DNA from: Chloroflexota bacterium
GTDB lineage: Bacteria > Chloroflexota > Anaerolineae > Aggregatilineales > Phototrophicaceae
Direction: 5' to 3'
Length of the DNA stretch: 64,000 nt
Assembly (NCBI GenBank): GCA_011523515.1
Contig: WTGO01000118.1
Location: 1-64,000, forward strand
In this document: in pieces, positions 16,721 through 25,241 of the stretch
How positions within the stretch are numbered: position 1 is the stretch's first letter
Layout of the letters: the number at the start of each line of letters is the position of its first letter
The notes under the pieces: generated by a model
What the model saw: only the letters and a program-made list of their open reading frames with translations
Told to the model about the DNA's origin: nothing
Databases searched by the model: none
Position numbers and translations under genes: made by a program

Positions 16721-18283
16721 CTACTTCGCGTATTCCACCCGCCGAGTCTCGCGGATGACGTGCACCTTGATCTGGCCCGGATATTGCATATCGCCCTCGA
16801 TTTGCTTGGCGATATCGCGCGCCAGCTGGATTGAGGAGTAGTCGTCCACAACCTCGGGCCGCACAATAATGCGAATCTCACGTCCAGCTTGCAGCGCATA
16901 GCTCTGCTCGACGCCATCGAATCCGTTGGCGATCTCTTCCAGTTGCTTGACGCGCCGGATGTAGTTATCGAGGCTCTCGCGCCGGGCGCCCGGGCGGGCG
17001 CCGGAAATGGCGTCGGCCGCCTCCACGATGAAGGCTTCCACGCATTCTTTTTCGACTTCGTGGTGGTGTGCGGCGATGCAGTTGACCACCGCGTCTTTAC
17101 CGCCGTACCGCTTGACGAATTCGGCGCCGATTTGAGCGTGTGTGCCTTCGACATTGTGGTCAATCGCTTTGCCGATATCGTGCAGCAGGCCGCCGGCTTT
17201 GGCGATGTTGACATCGGCGCCCAGCTCCATGGCGATCATGCCGGCGATATGCGCCGTTTCGATGGCGTGCGCATGCTGGTTCTGCCCAAAGCTGGTGCGG
17301 AATTTCAGCGTGCCCAGCAGGTTCAGCACTTCGGCGTGCAGGCCGTGGATACCGGTCTCGTAGGCAGCGCGCTCGCCCTCTTCACGAACGATCCGCTCGA
17401 CCTCGGCACGGGTGTCTTCCACCAGTTTTTCTATGCGCGCCGGGTGGATTCGACCATCGACGACCAGCTTGGCCATCGTGCGTTTGGCGACTTCGCGCCG
17501 TATCGGATCGAAACTGCTGATGGTGACGGACTCGGGCGAGTCATCGACGACCACATCAACGCCTGTCGCCAATTCGAAGGAGCGGATATTGCGGCCGTTA
17601 CGCCCGATAATGCGGCCTTTCATGTCATCGCTGGGCAGATGCACAACGCTGACGGAGATTTCGTTGACCTGTTCCGACGCCAGCCGCTGGATGGCCATGG
17701 CGATCAGGCTGCGCGCCCGCGCATCGGCGGTTTCGCGCGCTTCCGCCTCGACCTGACGAATGATCCGGGCCATGTCGTTGCGCGCATCCAGTTCGATCGA
17801 GTCCAACAGCTGCTGGCGCGCCTCCTCGACAGTCATCTGCGCAATGACTTCAAGCTTTTCGATCATCACCGCTTCCGACTTGTGGAGTTCGTTTTCCTTT
17901 TTGTCGAGTCGGCTCTGCCGCTTGTTCAACTGCTGATCGCGCTGCTCGAGGCGCTCCACGCGTTTGTCGAGCTCGTTGCGCCGACGGCGAACCCGCTCGT
18001 CTTCGTCGTCCAGATCGCGGCGGCGGCGGGCAATTTTTGCGTCGGCCTCGCTGATGCGCTGGCGCGCGTCGTTCTCGGCTTTGGCAATGACTTTCGACTT
18101 TTCCGCCTCGGCCGTCTGCAGTACTTCTTTGGCATCTTCGGATGCCTTCAGCAGCGCGCTCTGGCCCTCTTCCTGCTGTTTCTTCAGTAAGGCATTGACG
18201 CTGCGGCGGCTGCCAAAAGCGTAGCCTGCGCCGATACCAACGATTGCGGCGACAACTGCAATTGCGATTCCAATAATGTCCAT
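16721..18283 (-). CDS. rny: Ribonuclease Y
   Basis: A membrane-anchored endoribonuclease that initiates mRNA decay. The 520-aa protein has the canonical layout: an N-terminal transmembrane helix (residues 3-22), a long charged coiled coil (~30-205), a KH domain with GRIIGRNGRN at 223-232, and an HD domain whose HD pair is H368-D369 (LLHDIGKAID), followed by HHHEVE and the C-terminal RNase Y domain ending KVHVIRETRRVEYAK. Length matches the family. It is followed only 6 bp later by the convergent helicase remnant. recX lies 77 bp upstream on the same strand. Confidence 0.95.
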   Translation of the reverse strand: MDIIGIAIAVVAAIVGIGAGYAFGSRRSVNALLKKQQEEGQSALLKASEDAKEVLQTAEAEKSKVIAKAENDARQRISEADAKIARRRRDLDDEDERVRRRRNELDKRVERLEQRDQQLNKRQSRLDKKENELHKSEAVMIEKLEVIAQMTVEEARQQLLDSIELDARNDMARIIRQVEAEARETADARARSLIAMAIQRLASEQVNEISVSVVHLPSDDMKGRIIGRNGRNIRSFELATGVDVVVDDSPESVTISSFDPIRREVAKRTMAKLVVDGRIHPARIEKLVEDTRAEVERIVREEGERAAYETGIHGLHAEVLNLLGTLKFRTSFGQNQHAHAIETAHIAGMIAMELGADVNIAKAGGLLHDIGKAIDHNVEGTHAQIGAEFVKRYGGKDAVVNCIAAHHHEVEKECVEAFIVEAADAISGARPGARRESLDNYIRRVKQLEEIANGFDGVEQSYALQAGREIRIIVRPEVVDDYSSIQLARDIAKQIEGDMQYPGQIKVHVIRETRRVEYAK

Positions 18284-18359
18284 AGTCCATTGACGGGATC
18301 CATAGGATACATCCGTCTCTACTCCTTTCTCTGATTGAATCGGCGCTTATCCGCCGATA

Positions 18360-19016
18360 CTATTCCGCGGCATCGTCCAGAAAGTAGTCCGAGTCTGTTT
18401 CTTCGTACTCCCGTTCCAGGCGCAGAACAACATCTCTGATCGTTTCCGACTCGAAGCCGCGACGACGTAGCAATCCGTTTAGCCTTTGCCGGAATGCTTG
18501 TCGAGTCGTTCGTTTGATGCGATTCGCTCGCCCTGCGGCCGCGCGATAGGCTGCCTCATCTTCCTCATTGTCCACCAGCACGGATTCAATGATTTCGTCG
18601 GCAATGCCCTTGGTTCGCAGCTCATAGCGCAGCGCCCTGGGCCCCATCGGTTTGAAGCGATTGCGATTCTCCAGCCAGAAGCGAGCGAAACCCAAGTCAT
18701 CCAAATAACCAAGCCGCTCCAATCGCTCCAACACCGGCACAATAAGTGAATCAGCCACCTTATGCTTGGCGAGATTGCGCCGGACTTCTTCGGCGCTGCG
18801 CGGCCGGTAAGACAGAAAACGCACCGCCCGATCAAAAGCGCGCTGCTCCGCCCCGGTATCCGCCAGCGCCTCAATCTCTAGCTGGCTGAGCCGTTGACCA
18901 AGCGACAGCTTTGCTGCCACTAGATGCGGCAAGCTCATGACAAACTCATCGTCCAGGTAGAGCTTGACCCGCTCTTTGTCGCGCTGATTGATGTCCAGAG
19001 CGGTGATCACCGGCAT
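18360..19016 (-). CDS. recX: Regulatory protein RecX
   Basis: A ~218-aa RecA modulator that caps or inhibits RecA filaments. Tandem three-helix RecX repeats are visible: ALRFLSYRPRSAEEVR-like (RAVRFLSYRPRSAEEVRRNL), then LGYLDDLGFARFWLENR and GPRALRYELRTKGI, and a third repeat ending LLRRRGFESETIRDVV. Start ATG 19016 is preferred: it gives the family N-terminus (VITALDINQRDKERVKLYLD) and has GGGA 8 nt upstream. An ATG at 19064 would add 16 unsupported residues. recA is not in the window. The acidic C-terminal tail (EETDSDYFLDDAAE) is unremarkable. Confidence 0.88.
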   Translation of the reverse strand: MPVITALDINQRDKERVKLYLDDEFVMSLPHLVAAKLSLGQRLSQLEIEALADTGAEQRAFDRAVRFLSYRPRSAEEVRRNLAKHKVADSLIVPVLERLERLGYLDDLGFARFWLENRNRFKPMGPRALRYELRTKGIADEIIESVLVDNEEDEAAYRAAAGRANRIKRTTRQAFRQRLNGLLRRRGFESETIRDVVLRLEREYEETDSDYFLDDAAE

Positions 19017-19064
19017 CGCAACAGTCCCAGCAATAACAAGCTGCAGTTCCGACGCTACGGCCAT

Positions 19065-19609
19065 ACTATTACAATATTACAGAGTTTCTCAAACAGCTCG
19101 GGGGCTGCTGACTGTCAAAGCTTTCGTCAGCATAAAGCGCCGGTCACAAAAAAACCACGGTTGGGTCAGGGCGTCATTACGCTCCCGTCAATGAACTTGC
19201 TACAGAAAAGTCCATTCCAATCTCAATTGTCCGGGATTGAGCCGATTGATCGCTCGTAATCTGCGCAGTATGTGCCGCAGCCGCACGCTCAGAGCCCTCC
19301 ACGTTGCCTCGATGAAACCGAGCGTGCGCGTTATACTGCCACCAACTCATGTCGCGCTGCGTATACACAATTCAGAGCGCCAGTCATCGGTGGTCTTGAA
19401 ATGACAACTCTTCGGAACGAGGCCGCAACCTCATTCCACCAAACTATTATACAGCAAATTGTCGAATGGCAAGCGTCGTGCTCGGCGCGGTCATGGCGCG
19501 CCGCTACCGTCAACGGTCGGCTGCTGGCGTCCTGTTTGCTGAGAATACAGGCAGTAAACGTTGAGCGCAAACCCGAATATACTTGGGTAAAGTGAACAAA
19601 AGCTGAACC
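19065..19609. other. 545-bp region without a convincing gene
   Basis: This stretch separates recX (minus) from the epimerase-like gene (plus). Short open frames on both strands have poor composition and no ribosome sites. On the minus strand, TATAAT (plus coordinates 19446-19451) with a weakly placed TTGCCA upstream could be a distant promoter for recX, leaving a leader of about 420 nt. I see no folded RNA I can name. Confidence 0.4.
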
Positions 19610-20395
19610 ATGGCCAGGTTTTCACGCGGCATACTCGTGACGGGAGGCGGTACCTTCCTTGGCGATAATATCGCCTCCGCACTGTTGGCCGAGGGCGCCA
19701 AAGTCAGTTTGCTGGCGCGGCCGGAGGTTGAAGACACGCTGGGCCCGCTGGCTCAGCAGACGCGTTGGTCGACGGCGGATGTGTGGAGCCCGGCCAGCCT
19801 GCGCGGCAAGGCGCGCAACCATTCTGCGGTGGTTCACACGGTCGGCAGTTTGTCCGCTGACCCCGCTCAAGGTCTTTCGCACAGTCGCCTGAACTTCGTC
19901 TCGGCGCGCAACGTCGCCAATATGTGCGTCAGCGATGGCGTCGAACGCATGATACTGATCAGCGGCGCGAGCGCGCCCTGGATTAGCCGCGCATATATTC
20001 AGGCCAAGCGAGACGCGGAACGGTATATGCAGCGGCTTGGTTTGCGGGCGACCATCGTGCGGGCGCCACTGCTCTATGTGTCCGGCCGCAGCCGACCGCT
20101 ATTCTATCGCGCGATGTCGCTGTTCGGTGTGCTGCCGCCGCTGTCCTGGACATTCTTGAACAGGATCGCGCCGATGCCGATTGATGTATTGGCGCGCGGC
20201 GTGGCGCAGCTGGCCACCGGCGGGGACGAATCACGACAGGTCTACTATGCTCGCGACCTGCGGAGGCTGATTCGGCGCGGGCCGGCGCAGTCCGATACCG
20301 CCGCGGATCAGTTGCTGCCTGGCCAGACAGATAGCGACGGCCCCTACGATAATCTGGATGAAGACCTGCCCTTTGGCTGGACGCCGGGGCCTTAA
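19610..20395 (+). CDS. NAD(P)-binding epimerase/reductase-like protein (atypical SDR)
   Basis: A 261-aa atypical short-chain dehydrogenase. The nucleotide-binding loop is ILVTGGGTFLGDNIASALL (residues 8-26; TGGxxxxG), followed by VSLLARPE, by SAVVHTVGSL, and by the conserved RMILISGASA strand with AYIQAKRDAERY (YxxxK-like Y149-x-x-A-K). The pattern resembles NDUFA9-like and NmrA-like quinone-linked reductases that act on complexes or lipids rather than free sugars. The last 40 residues are acidic and low-complexity. It stands alone before the tRNA-Cys gene. Function beyond NAD(P) binding is not clear. Confidence 0.75.
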   Translation: MARFSRGILVTGGGTFLGDNIASALLAEGAKVSLLARPEVEDTLGPLAQQTRWSTADVWSPASLRGKARNHSAVVHTVGSLSADPAQGLSHSRLNFVSARNVANMCVSDGVERMILISGASAPWISRAYIQAKRDAERYMQRLGLRATIVRAPLLYVSGRSRPLFYRAMSLFGVLPPLSWTFLNRIAPMPIDVLARGVAQLATGGDESRQVYYARDLRRLIRRGPAQSDTAADQLLPGQTDSDGPYDNLDEDLPFGWTPGP

Positions 20396-20402
20396 ATCAT
20401 CC

Positions 20403-20430
20403 TTGAACTGGCGCTGCCACGCAGTATAAT
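20403..20430 (+). promoter_or_regulatory. Promoter of tRNA-Cys
   Basis: TTGAAC at 20403-20408, 16-bp spacer, and perfect TATAAT at 20425-20430, 11 bp before the tRNA. It starts 7 bp after the stop of the epimerase-like gene. Confidence 0.7.
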
Positions 20431-20441
20431 ACGGGCGTTTC

Positions 20442-20513
20442 GGCGACGTGGCCAAGTGGTAAGGCAGAGGTTTGCAAAACCTTCATTCGTGGGTTCGAAT
20501 CCCACCGTCGCCT
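20442..20513 (+). tRNA. tRNA-Cys (anticodon GCA)
   Basis: Cloverleaf: acceptor GGCGACG (20442-20448) with CGTCGCC (20506-20512); anticodon stem GAGGT/ACCTT around loop TTGCAAA, anticodon GCA; T arm GTGGG with loop TTCGAAT and CCCAC. The discriminator is U (20513), the identity base of tRNA-Cys. The 3' CCA is not encoded. Confidence 0.95.
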
Positions 20514-20556
20514 CTTGAGCGTCGTTTCTAGTTCATCGTGTGTCAGGGTGCCAGTT

Positions 20557-20763
20557 ATGCCCGCTCGCGTATCAAATCGGCCAGCCAAGCCGGCGACCGC
20601 AGCCCCGACGACGAGGCCGCGTTTCGCCGAGCGCCCTCCCGCTCCCTTGACCAATTACACCCTGAGCACGGTATGCCCAGCCTGCGCAAGCAAGACCGTC
20701 AAGCGGGCCTGCAAGGTCCGCTGTACCAAATGTGGCTTCATGTGGGATTGCAGCGAACTCTAA
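20557..20763 (+). CDS. Small zinc-ribbon protein (68 aa)
   Basis: The N-terminal ~40 residues are low-complexity and Pro/Ala/Arg-rich. The C-terminal part is a compact zinc ribbon with CPAC at ~41-44, a cysteine in RACKVRC, and CTKCGFMWDCSEL at the end, giving two CxxC knuckles. Such CPxC...CxxCGF proteins are common, uncharacterised and probably bind nucleic acid or protein. ATG at 20557 follows CAGGGTG; an upstream in-frame start at 20515 would overlap the tRNA-proximal sequence and has no ribosome site. It lies 43 bp after tRNA-Cys and may be read from the same promoter. Confidence 0.7.
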   Translation: MPARVSNRPAKPATAAPTTRPRFAERPPAPLTNYTLSTVCPACASKTVKRACKVRCTKCGFMWDCSEL

Positions 20764-20776
20764 CGCGCCCGCGAGC

Positions 20777-21592
20777 TTACGACGAAACTCTCCAGTAGCG
20801 CTCAACATAGCCGCCGGCCTGCGGATCGGTGAAGGCGCGCCGCACATCAGCCTCCATCGCCTCCAGGCTGGACCAAAAAGTGCTGATCTGTGATTCATAG
20901 CAGGCGATGGCAGCGACCTTGGCGCGAATATCGGCTTCACTGAGCGTCACATCCGCCGGCTCAAGCGGCAGGCCGAACTCTTGCAGCGCCAACTCGGTAG
21001 CATGATCGGCATTCAGATAGGGAAACTCGGCATAAAAGCGCAAGGCCGCGCGATCGGGAATGTCGCGTACTTGGGTCATGCCCCATTCCCGGGCGATCTG
21101 ATGATCGACGTGATGCCCCACGCCTAGCGGCAGGTAAACGCGGGCGGCCGTCTCCAACTCGGGAATCTGAATGCCCTTCAGCAGGCGTGGCGCGTAATCC
21201 GCCGGATGAACCTCGCCAAACAAGGATTCCTCGGACGGGTAGAGCGCCAAATCGCTCGCCAGCCGATATACGCAATCCGGCAACGGAACGTGCATAAAAT
21301 CGACGCCGATTGAGTTTGAGGCGTTCTCGTCTTCGATTTGTCGGCTGCGCAGCGGGCTGTCGCCGGCTGACCAGCGCCGATGCAGGTCCGCCAGGATGGG
21401 CGTGTCCGGCAGCTCGCCTTGGTACAGGCCGCCCATGATCGTCATGATGGTCACGGCATGCCCGGCGGCGGTCAGCCGGTGAGCGGTACCGCCGCAGCTG
21501 AAAATGCCATCGTCGAAATGAGGCGAAATGAATACGTGAGTCTCTCGTGCTGGCAATTGGCCCTCGGCTAGCGCTGACTTTGGGTCAGCCAA
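20777..21592 (-). CDS. PIG-L family deacetylase
   Basis: A ~271-aa LmbE/PIG-L zinc-dependent N-deacetylase. The zinc site is SPHFDDGIFSCGG (family PHPDD, here HFDD), with GVGHHVDHQIA supplying the later histidine ligand (HxxDH). Members deacetylate GlcNAc conjugates such as mycothiol or GPI precursors, or unknown glycans. The start is taken as TTG at 21592, where GGAGA precedes it by a few bases. This makes an 8-nt overlap with the end of nth and implies coupled translation. An upstream ATG at 21664 lies deep inside nth and is unlikely. Confidence 0.85.
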   Translation of the reverse strand: MADPKSALAEGQLPARETHVFISPHFDDGIFSCGGTAHRLTAAGHAVTIMTIMGGLYQGELPDTPILADLHRRWSAGDSPLRSRQIEDENASNSIGVDFMHVPLPDCVYRLASDLALYPSEESLFGEVHPADYAPRLLKGIQIPELETAARVYLPLGVGHHVDHQIAREWGMTQVRDIPDRAALRFYAEFPYLNADHATELALQEFGLPLEPADVTLSEADIRAKVAAIACYESQISTFWSSLEAMEADVRRAFTDPQAGGYVERYWRVSS

Positions 21593-22298
21593 TGTTCTCC
21601 GTAGCAAGAAAATAGTCGCAGTGGTCGCTGATCGGGCAGCGCTCGCAGGCCGGCTTGCGCGCATGGCAGGTATCGCGCCCGTGTTGAATCAACTGGATGT
21701 GAAACTGATAATAGTCGCTGGCCGGGGCGATGGCTTCCATGACCGGATGCGCGTCATTAGCGGAGAGTTTTTCTGGCAGGAAGCCGATGCGTTTGCTGAC
21801 GCGATAGATATGCGTATCGACCGGGAAGGCGGGCCGACCGTAGGCGAAGCACAGGACAATCGCCGCGGTTTTGGGTCCCACGCCGCGCAAAGAGTTCAGC
21901 CAGGCTTTGGCCTCATCGATCGACAAATCATCCAGGAAGTCGATGCTGTATTCACCGGCTTCGTCGAAGATGACACCCAGGACATTTTGGATCCGCGGCG
22001 CCTTCTGATTGGCCAGGCCGGCTGGTCGAATCACATCGGTCAACTCCGCCAGATCGGCAAAGCGAACCGCCTCCCAATTCGGGTAGCTCTCCTTGAGGCG
22101 GGCGAAGGCGCGGTCACGATTAGTGTCGTTGGTGCTCTGGCTGAGGATGCAGCTGATCAGCTCGTCCATGCCATCTTGATTGCGCGACCAGTCCAGCGTC
22201 CCGTAGACTTCCGTCAGGGCCGCGGCGATGGGCGCGTACTTGGCGCGGCGCGCCGGCAAGTTGTCGACTTTTTCCAGTGGATCGCGTTTACGTGGCAT
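21585..22298 (-). CDS. nth: Endonuclease III family DNA glycosylase
   Basis: A 237-aa base-excision repair glycosylase/AP lyase. The helix-hairpin-helix is SLRGVGPKTAAIVL, with the catalytic lysine at K143. The catalytic aspartate is D161 in FPVDTHIYRVSKRIG. The [4Fe-4S] cluster loop is C211-x6-C218-x2-C221-x5-C227, exact family spacing. The N-terminal ~25 residues (MPRKRDPLEKVDNLPARR) extend beyond E. coli Nth, as in many Chloroflexota and actinobacterial proteins. It substitutes an unusual QSTNDTNRDRAF for the common QTTDxxV segment, so substrate range may differ from oxidised pyrimidines. Confidence 0.9.
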   Translation of the reverse strand: MPRKRDPLEKVDNLPARRAKYAPIAAALTEVYGTLDWSRNQDGMDELISCILSQSTNDTNRDRAFARLKESYPNWEAVRFADLAELTDVIRPAGLANQKAPRIQNVLGVIFDEAGEYSIDFLDDLSIDEAKAWLNSLRGVGPKTAAIVLCFAYGRPAFPVDTHIYRVSKRIGFLPEKLSANDAHPVMEAIAPASDYYQFHIQLIQHGRDTCHARKPACERCPISDHCDYFLATENIG

Positions 22299-22360
22299 GC
22301 ACCCATTGTACCGGTCAGACGCGCCGCCGCAAGCGACGAACTTGCAGTCGCCAGCGCTGG

Positions 22361-23653
22361 CTACGCGCCTGCGGGTCGAGCTCGCCGATTTGGTGTGGCC
22401 GCCAGCGCGTCGGACGGCAGCAAATGCCAGGCCGCAAGAGCAATCAGCGCAAACACCAGGGCAGCGGCGATAAATGTGCCACGCATACCCAGCAGTATCG
22501 CCACCGAAGCGCCGAAGATGGGCGCAACCGCTTTAGAACTGGCCACGACCGAATTGTCGATTCCGTAGACTGCGCCCGCCGTGTCCTTGTCGGTATAGCG
22601 CGAGAGTAAGGCGCTGGGCGAGGCAACCAACCCGCCGGCGGCGACCCCGGCGAGGCCTTGCAGGAAAAGGAGCTGCCAGACATCGCCCACGAATGCTTGC
22701 GGCACGTAAAGCGCCGTCGCGGCAATTGCGCAGTAGATGAGCACTTTGCGATGGCTGATGCGATCGCCCAGGTTGCCCAGGTACACTGCCCCGAAGGTGG
22801 ATGTCGCGGCCGAAACCGCCATCACCAGGCCGGCGTAGGTATTGTTGGAGTCGGTCTCGCGCGCGATCAGGGAAACCACAAACAGCGGCGCGATGGGCAC
22901 GATGATCACACGCGCCAGGCTGGACAAGAAGCGCAAAAACAGCACCATGCCCACACCGGAAGTCTGCACTATCGATTTCCAGCCGCGGAATATCGCTCGG
23001 GCATGAAAGTCCTCACATCTCTGCGGGGCGCTGAAATCTTCATTGACGCCCAGCATCACAATCATGCCGCCCGCCAGCAGCAAAACGGCGGTGACAACGA
23101 AGGGTACGCTGTAGCCGAAGAGGTCGGCCAGGACGCCGCCCAAAAGCGGACCCACTGCCACGCCGGCCCATAGCCCCACCTGCAGCGTGCCCATCGCGAA
23201 GCCGACCCGGTGCCGGGGTGTGGCGGCCGCGACCAGCGCGTTGTTGGCTGACACGGTGCCGGTGATAATCCCCTGTATGGCGCGCACCAGGATCAGCTGT
23301 TCGGCGCTCTGCACAAAACCCATCAGCGCCAGGGTGATCGCGCCGCCGAATAGCGCGCGCATAATCATCTTTTTGCGGCCGAAACGGTCGGCGACCGCGC
23401 CCCAGAAGGGAGCAGCGATCATCATGGTAATGCCTTGCACTGAGATGACCAGGCCGGCAAGCAGCTCGGTACTGTGGCCGCCGGCGCTGCCCAGCGATTC
23501 GATATACAGCGGCAAGAAGGGGAAGATCATTGAGAAGCCGACTGCCGATAGTATCTGCGCGATGACCAATACGCCTAGCGTGAATTTCCAACTGTGGGGA
23601 AAAGAAAACGCTCGAGAGAGCGAGTGATGGTTTACTGTCAGGACTCTTGCCAT
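22361..23653 (-). CDS. MFS transporter, DHA1 type (tandem paralogue 1)
   Basis: A ~430-aa 12-TM permease. Motif A is GAVADRFGRKKMIMRA and motif C-like sequence is GLWAGVAVGPLLGG. It shares long stretches with the next gene (RFGRKKMxMRAxFG, ALMGFxQ, GTLQVGL, GVAVGPxxGGVLA), so the pair is a tandem duplication. Start ATG 23653 has AGGTG close upstream; GTG 23659 is an alternative. The genes are 77 bp apart in the same direction. Probably exports drugs or metabolites; substrate unknown. Confidence 0.86.
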   Translation of the reverse strand: MARVLTVNHHSLSRAFSFPHSWKFTLGVLVIAQILSAVGFSMIFPFLPLYIESLGSAGGHSTELLAGLVISVQGITMMIAAPFWGAVADRFGRKKMIMRALFGGAITLALMGFVQSAEQLILVRAIQGIITGTVSANNALVAAATPRHRVGFAMGTLQVGLWAGVAVGPLLGGVLADLFGYSVPFVVTAVLLLAGGMIVMLGVNEDFSAPQRCEDFHARAIFRGWKSIVQTSGVGMVLFLRFLSSLARVIIVPIAPLFVVSLIARETDSNNTYAGLVMAVSAATSTFGAVYLGNLGDRISHRKVLIYCAIAATALYVPQAFVGDVWQLLFLQGLAGVAAGGLVASPSALLSRYTDKDTAGAVYGIDNSVVASSKAVAPIFGASVAILLGMRGTFIAAALVFALIALAAWHLLPSDALAATPNRRARPAGA

Positions 23654-23730
23654 GAACACCTAGCCCATAAGGTTTGTGAGTAAGTTCATATCAGTCGATT
23701 TCCGTCCCTGATTACCACAATGTCGAGCCC

Positions 23731-25026
23731 TCATCTCGCCGCCCGTAAAGACAGCTTACTGCCGCTTAGCGCGCCGGCCAGAAGCCGGGAGCGTTTCCGC
23801 TTCGGCTTGGGCAGGAAGTTGGCTCCGATGACCAGAATGCTCAGATAATAGATCGCGACGACTGCAAAGACGGCGCGCAAACCAAAAACCGCAGCGATAA
23901 TTGAAGCCGTGAGCGGCGCCATGCCGTTGGCGAAGGAAGAAACTGACGCGTCCAAGCCGAAGACCGAGCCCTCGTCGCCCAAGTCGGTGAACTTGGCCAG
24001 CATGGCCGCGGGCGCTGACAAGACGCCACCGGCGAAGAAGCCGGCCAGAGCCTGCAATAGCAGCAGTTGACCGATGCTGCTGACCAAGGCTTGCGGCAAA
24101 TAAAAGACCACCGCCATCAGCGCGGAAGCGACGAGCATATTGCGATAACCCCATTTGTCGCTGAGCCAGCCCAGTATCAGGGAACCGGCAGTCGTCGTGA
24201 TCGACGAGACCGTAAGCACCAGGCCGGCATAGCTGCTTGCGCCGGTCGCCAGGACAGTCGGCATCAGCGCCAATACAAACAGCGGCGCGATAGGCATAAT
24301 AGAACGCTGGGCGAATCCGTTGAGAAAGCGCAAAGAATAAACCGTCTTGACACCGCGGGCGCGCAAGATGCCTTTCCAGGCGCGCGCCATCTTCAAGGGG
24401 TTCAAGTCCAGACGACTGCGGGCAGGCGGCGTATAGGTTTCGCGCACCCCGAATGTGACCAGCAGCCCGGCCAGCACCAGCATCACGGCTGTGAACAAGA
24501 ATGGAACTTGAAAACCAAAGCGTTCCGCCAGCACACCGCCCACGATGGGACCTACAGCGACGCCACTAAACAAACCCACCTGCAGCGTTCCCAGCGCAAA
24601 GCCAATGCGTTCGCGCGGTGTTTCGCCGGCGACCAGCGCCATATTGGCGGCGATGATGCCGCTGGTCAGGCCTTGCAGGGCGCGCAGCGCGATCAGCGCC
24701 GACGCCGTCTGCGCAAAGCCCATCAGCGCCAGTATTATCGAAGCGCCGAACATCGCGCGCATGACCATCTTCTTGCGGCCGTATTGATCGGCCAGGCGGC
24801 CCCAGAAGGGAGTCGAGATCGTCGCTACCAGAGGAGGCGCGGCAATCACAATCCCGGCCAGCAGCTCCGGGCTGATGAATTGCGCGTCTTTTAGTGTCTG
24901 AACGTAGAGAGGCAAGAAGGGATAAACGAGAGAGATGCCGCCTGTGCCGAGCGCCTGCGCCAGTGATACCACCAGGAGCGTAATGAGCCAGCGATTGGGA
25001 GGCTGTGAGTCCTCAGTTTCTTGCAT
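23731..25026 (-). CDS. MFS transporter, DHA1 type (tandem paralogue 2)
   Basis: A 431-aa 12-TM permease whose N-terminal half aligns residue by residue with its neighbour: motif A GRLADQYGRKKMVMRA, then SGIIAANMALVAGETPRERIGFALGTLQVGL and motif C GVAVGPIVGGVLA. The cytoplasmic loop after TM6 (TYTPPARSRLDLNPLKMARAW) differs, suggesting specificity has diverged. It is divergent from lysS across ~215 bp. No regulator gene is adjacent to either transporter. Confidence 0.86.
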   Translation of the reverse strand: MQETEDSQPPNRWLITLLVVSLAQALGTGGISLVYPFLPLYVQTLKDAQFISPELLAGIVIAAPPLVATISTPFWGRLADQYGRKKMVMRAMFGASIILALMGFAQTASALIALRALQGLTSGIIAANMALVAGETPRERIGFALGTLQVGLFSGVAVGPIVGGVLAERFGFQVPFLFTAVMLVLAGLLVTFGVRETYTPPARSRLDLNPLKMARAWKGILRARGVKTVYSLRFLNGFAQRSIMPIAPLFVLALMPTVLATGASSYAGLVLTVSSITTTAGSLILGWLSDKWGYRNMLVASALMAVVFYLPQALVSSIGQLLLLQALAGFFAGGVLSAPAAMLAKFTDLGDEGSVFGLDASVSSFANGMAPLTASIIAAVFGLRAVFAVVAIYYLSILVIGANFLPKPKRKRSRLLAGALSGSKLSLRAAR

Positions 25027-25241
25027 GCGGGCGCAAAACCTGCAACATTTACTGCAAACTGCTCTAGGGTATGGGCATTCGCAGAAATTGCAAGCGCTGA
25101 TTTTCGCGACTTTAGGGCAGTCGATTCCATCTGTAATTCCGCCGCGATATATACTAATCTGCTACTGGAAAGGCGCTGGCGACCCAAGCTTTGCCCTGCC
25201 AGCGTTTAGAGCCGAAGCCGAGTGAAGATACGGGCCGCGAC

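Noticed and set aside
16889..18190. A 433-codon plus-strand frame over rny
   Set aside because: Antisense to the RNase Y coiled coil and catalytic region. The repetitive composition mirrors the charged coiled coil.
18160..18330. An upstream overlapping small frame ahead of rny (ATG after AAAGGAG, ~50 codons)
   Set aside because: It overlaps rny out of frame and its translation is unremarkable. It could be a leader peptide, but I see nothing to support one.
20442..20763. Functional pairing of tRNA-Cys with the adjacent Cys-rich zinc-ribbon protein
   Set aside because: Adjacency with a shared promoter is possible, but the miniprotein has only about five cysteines and nothing else suggests a link.
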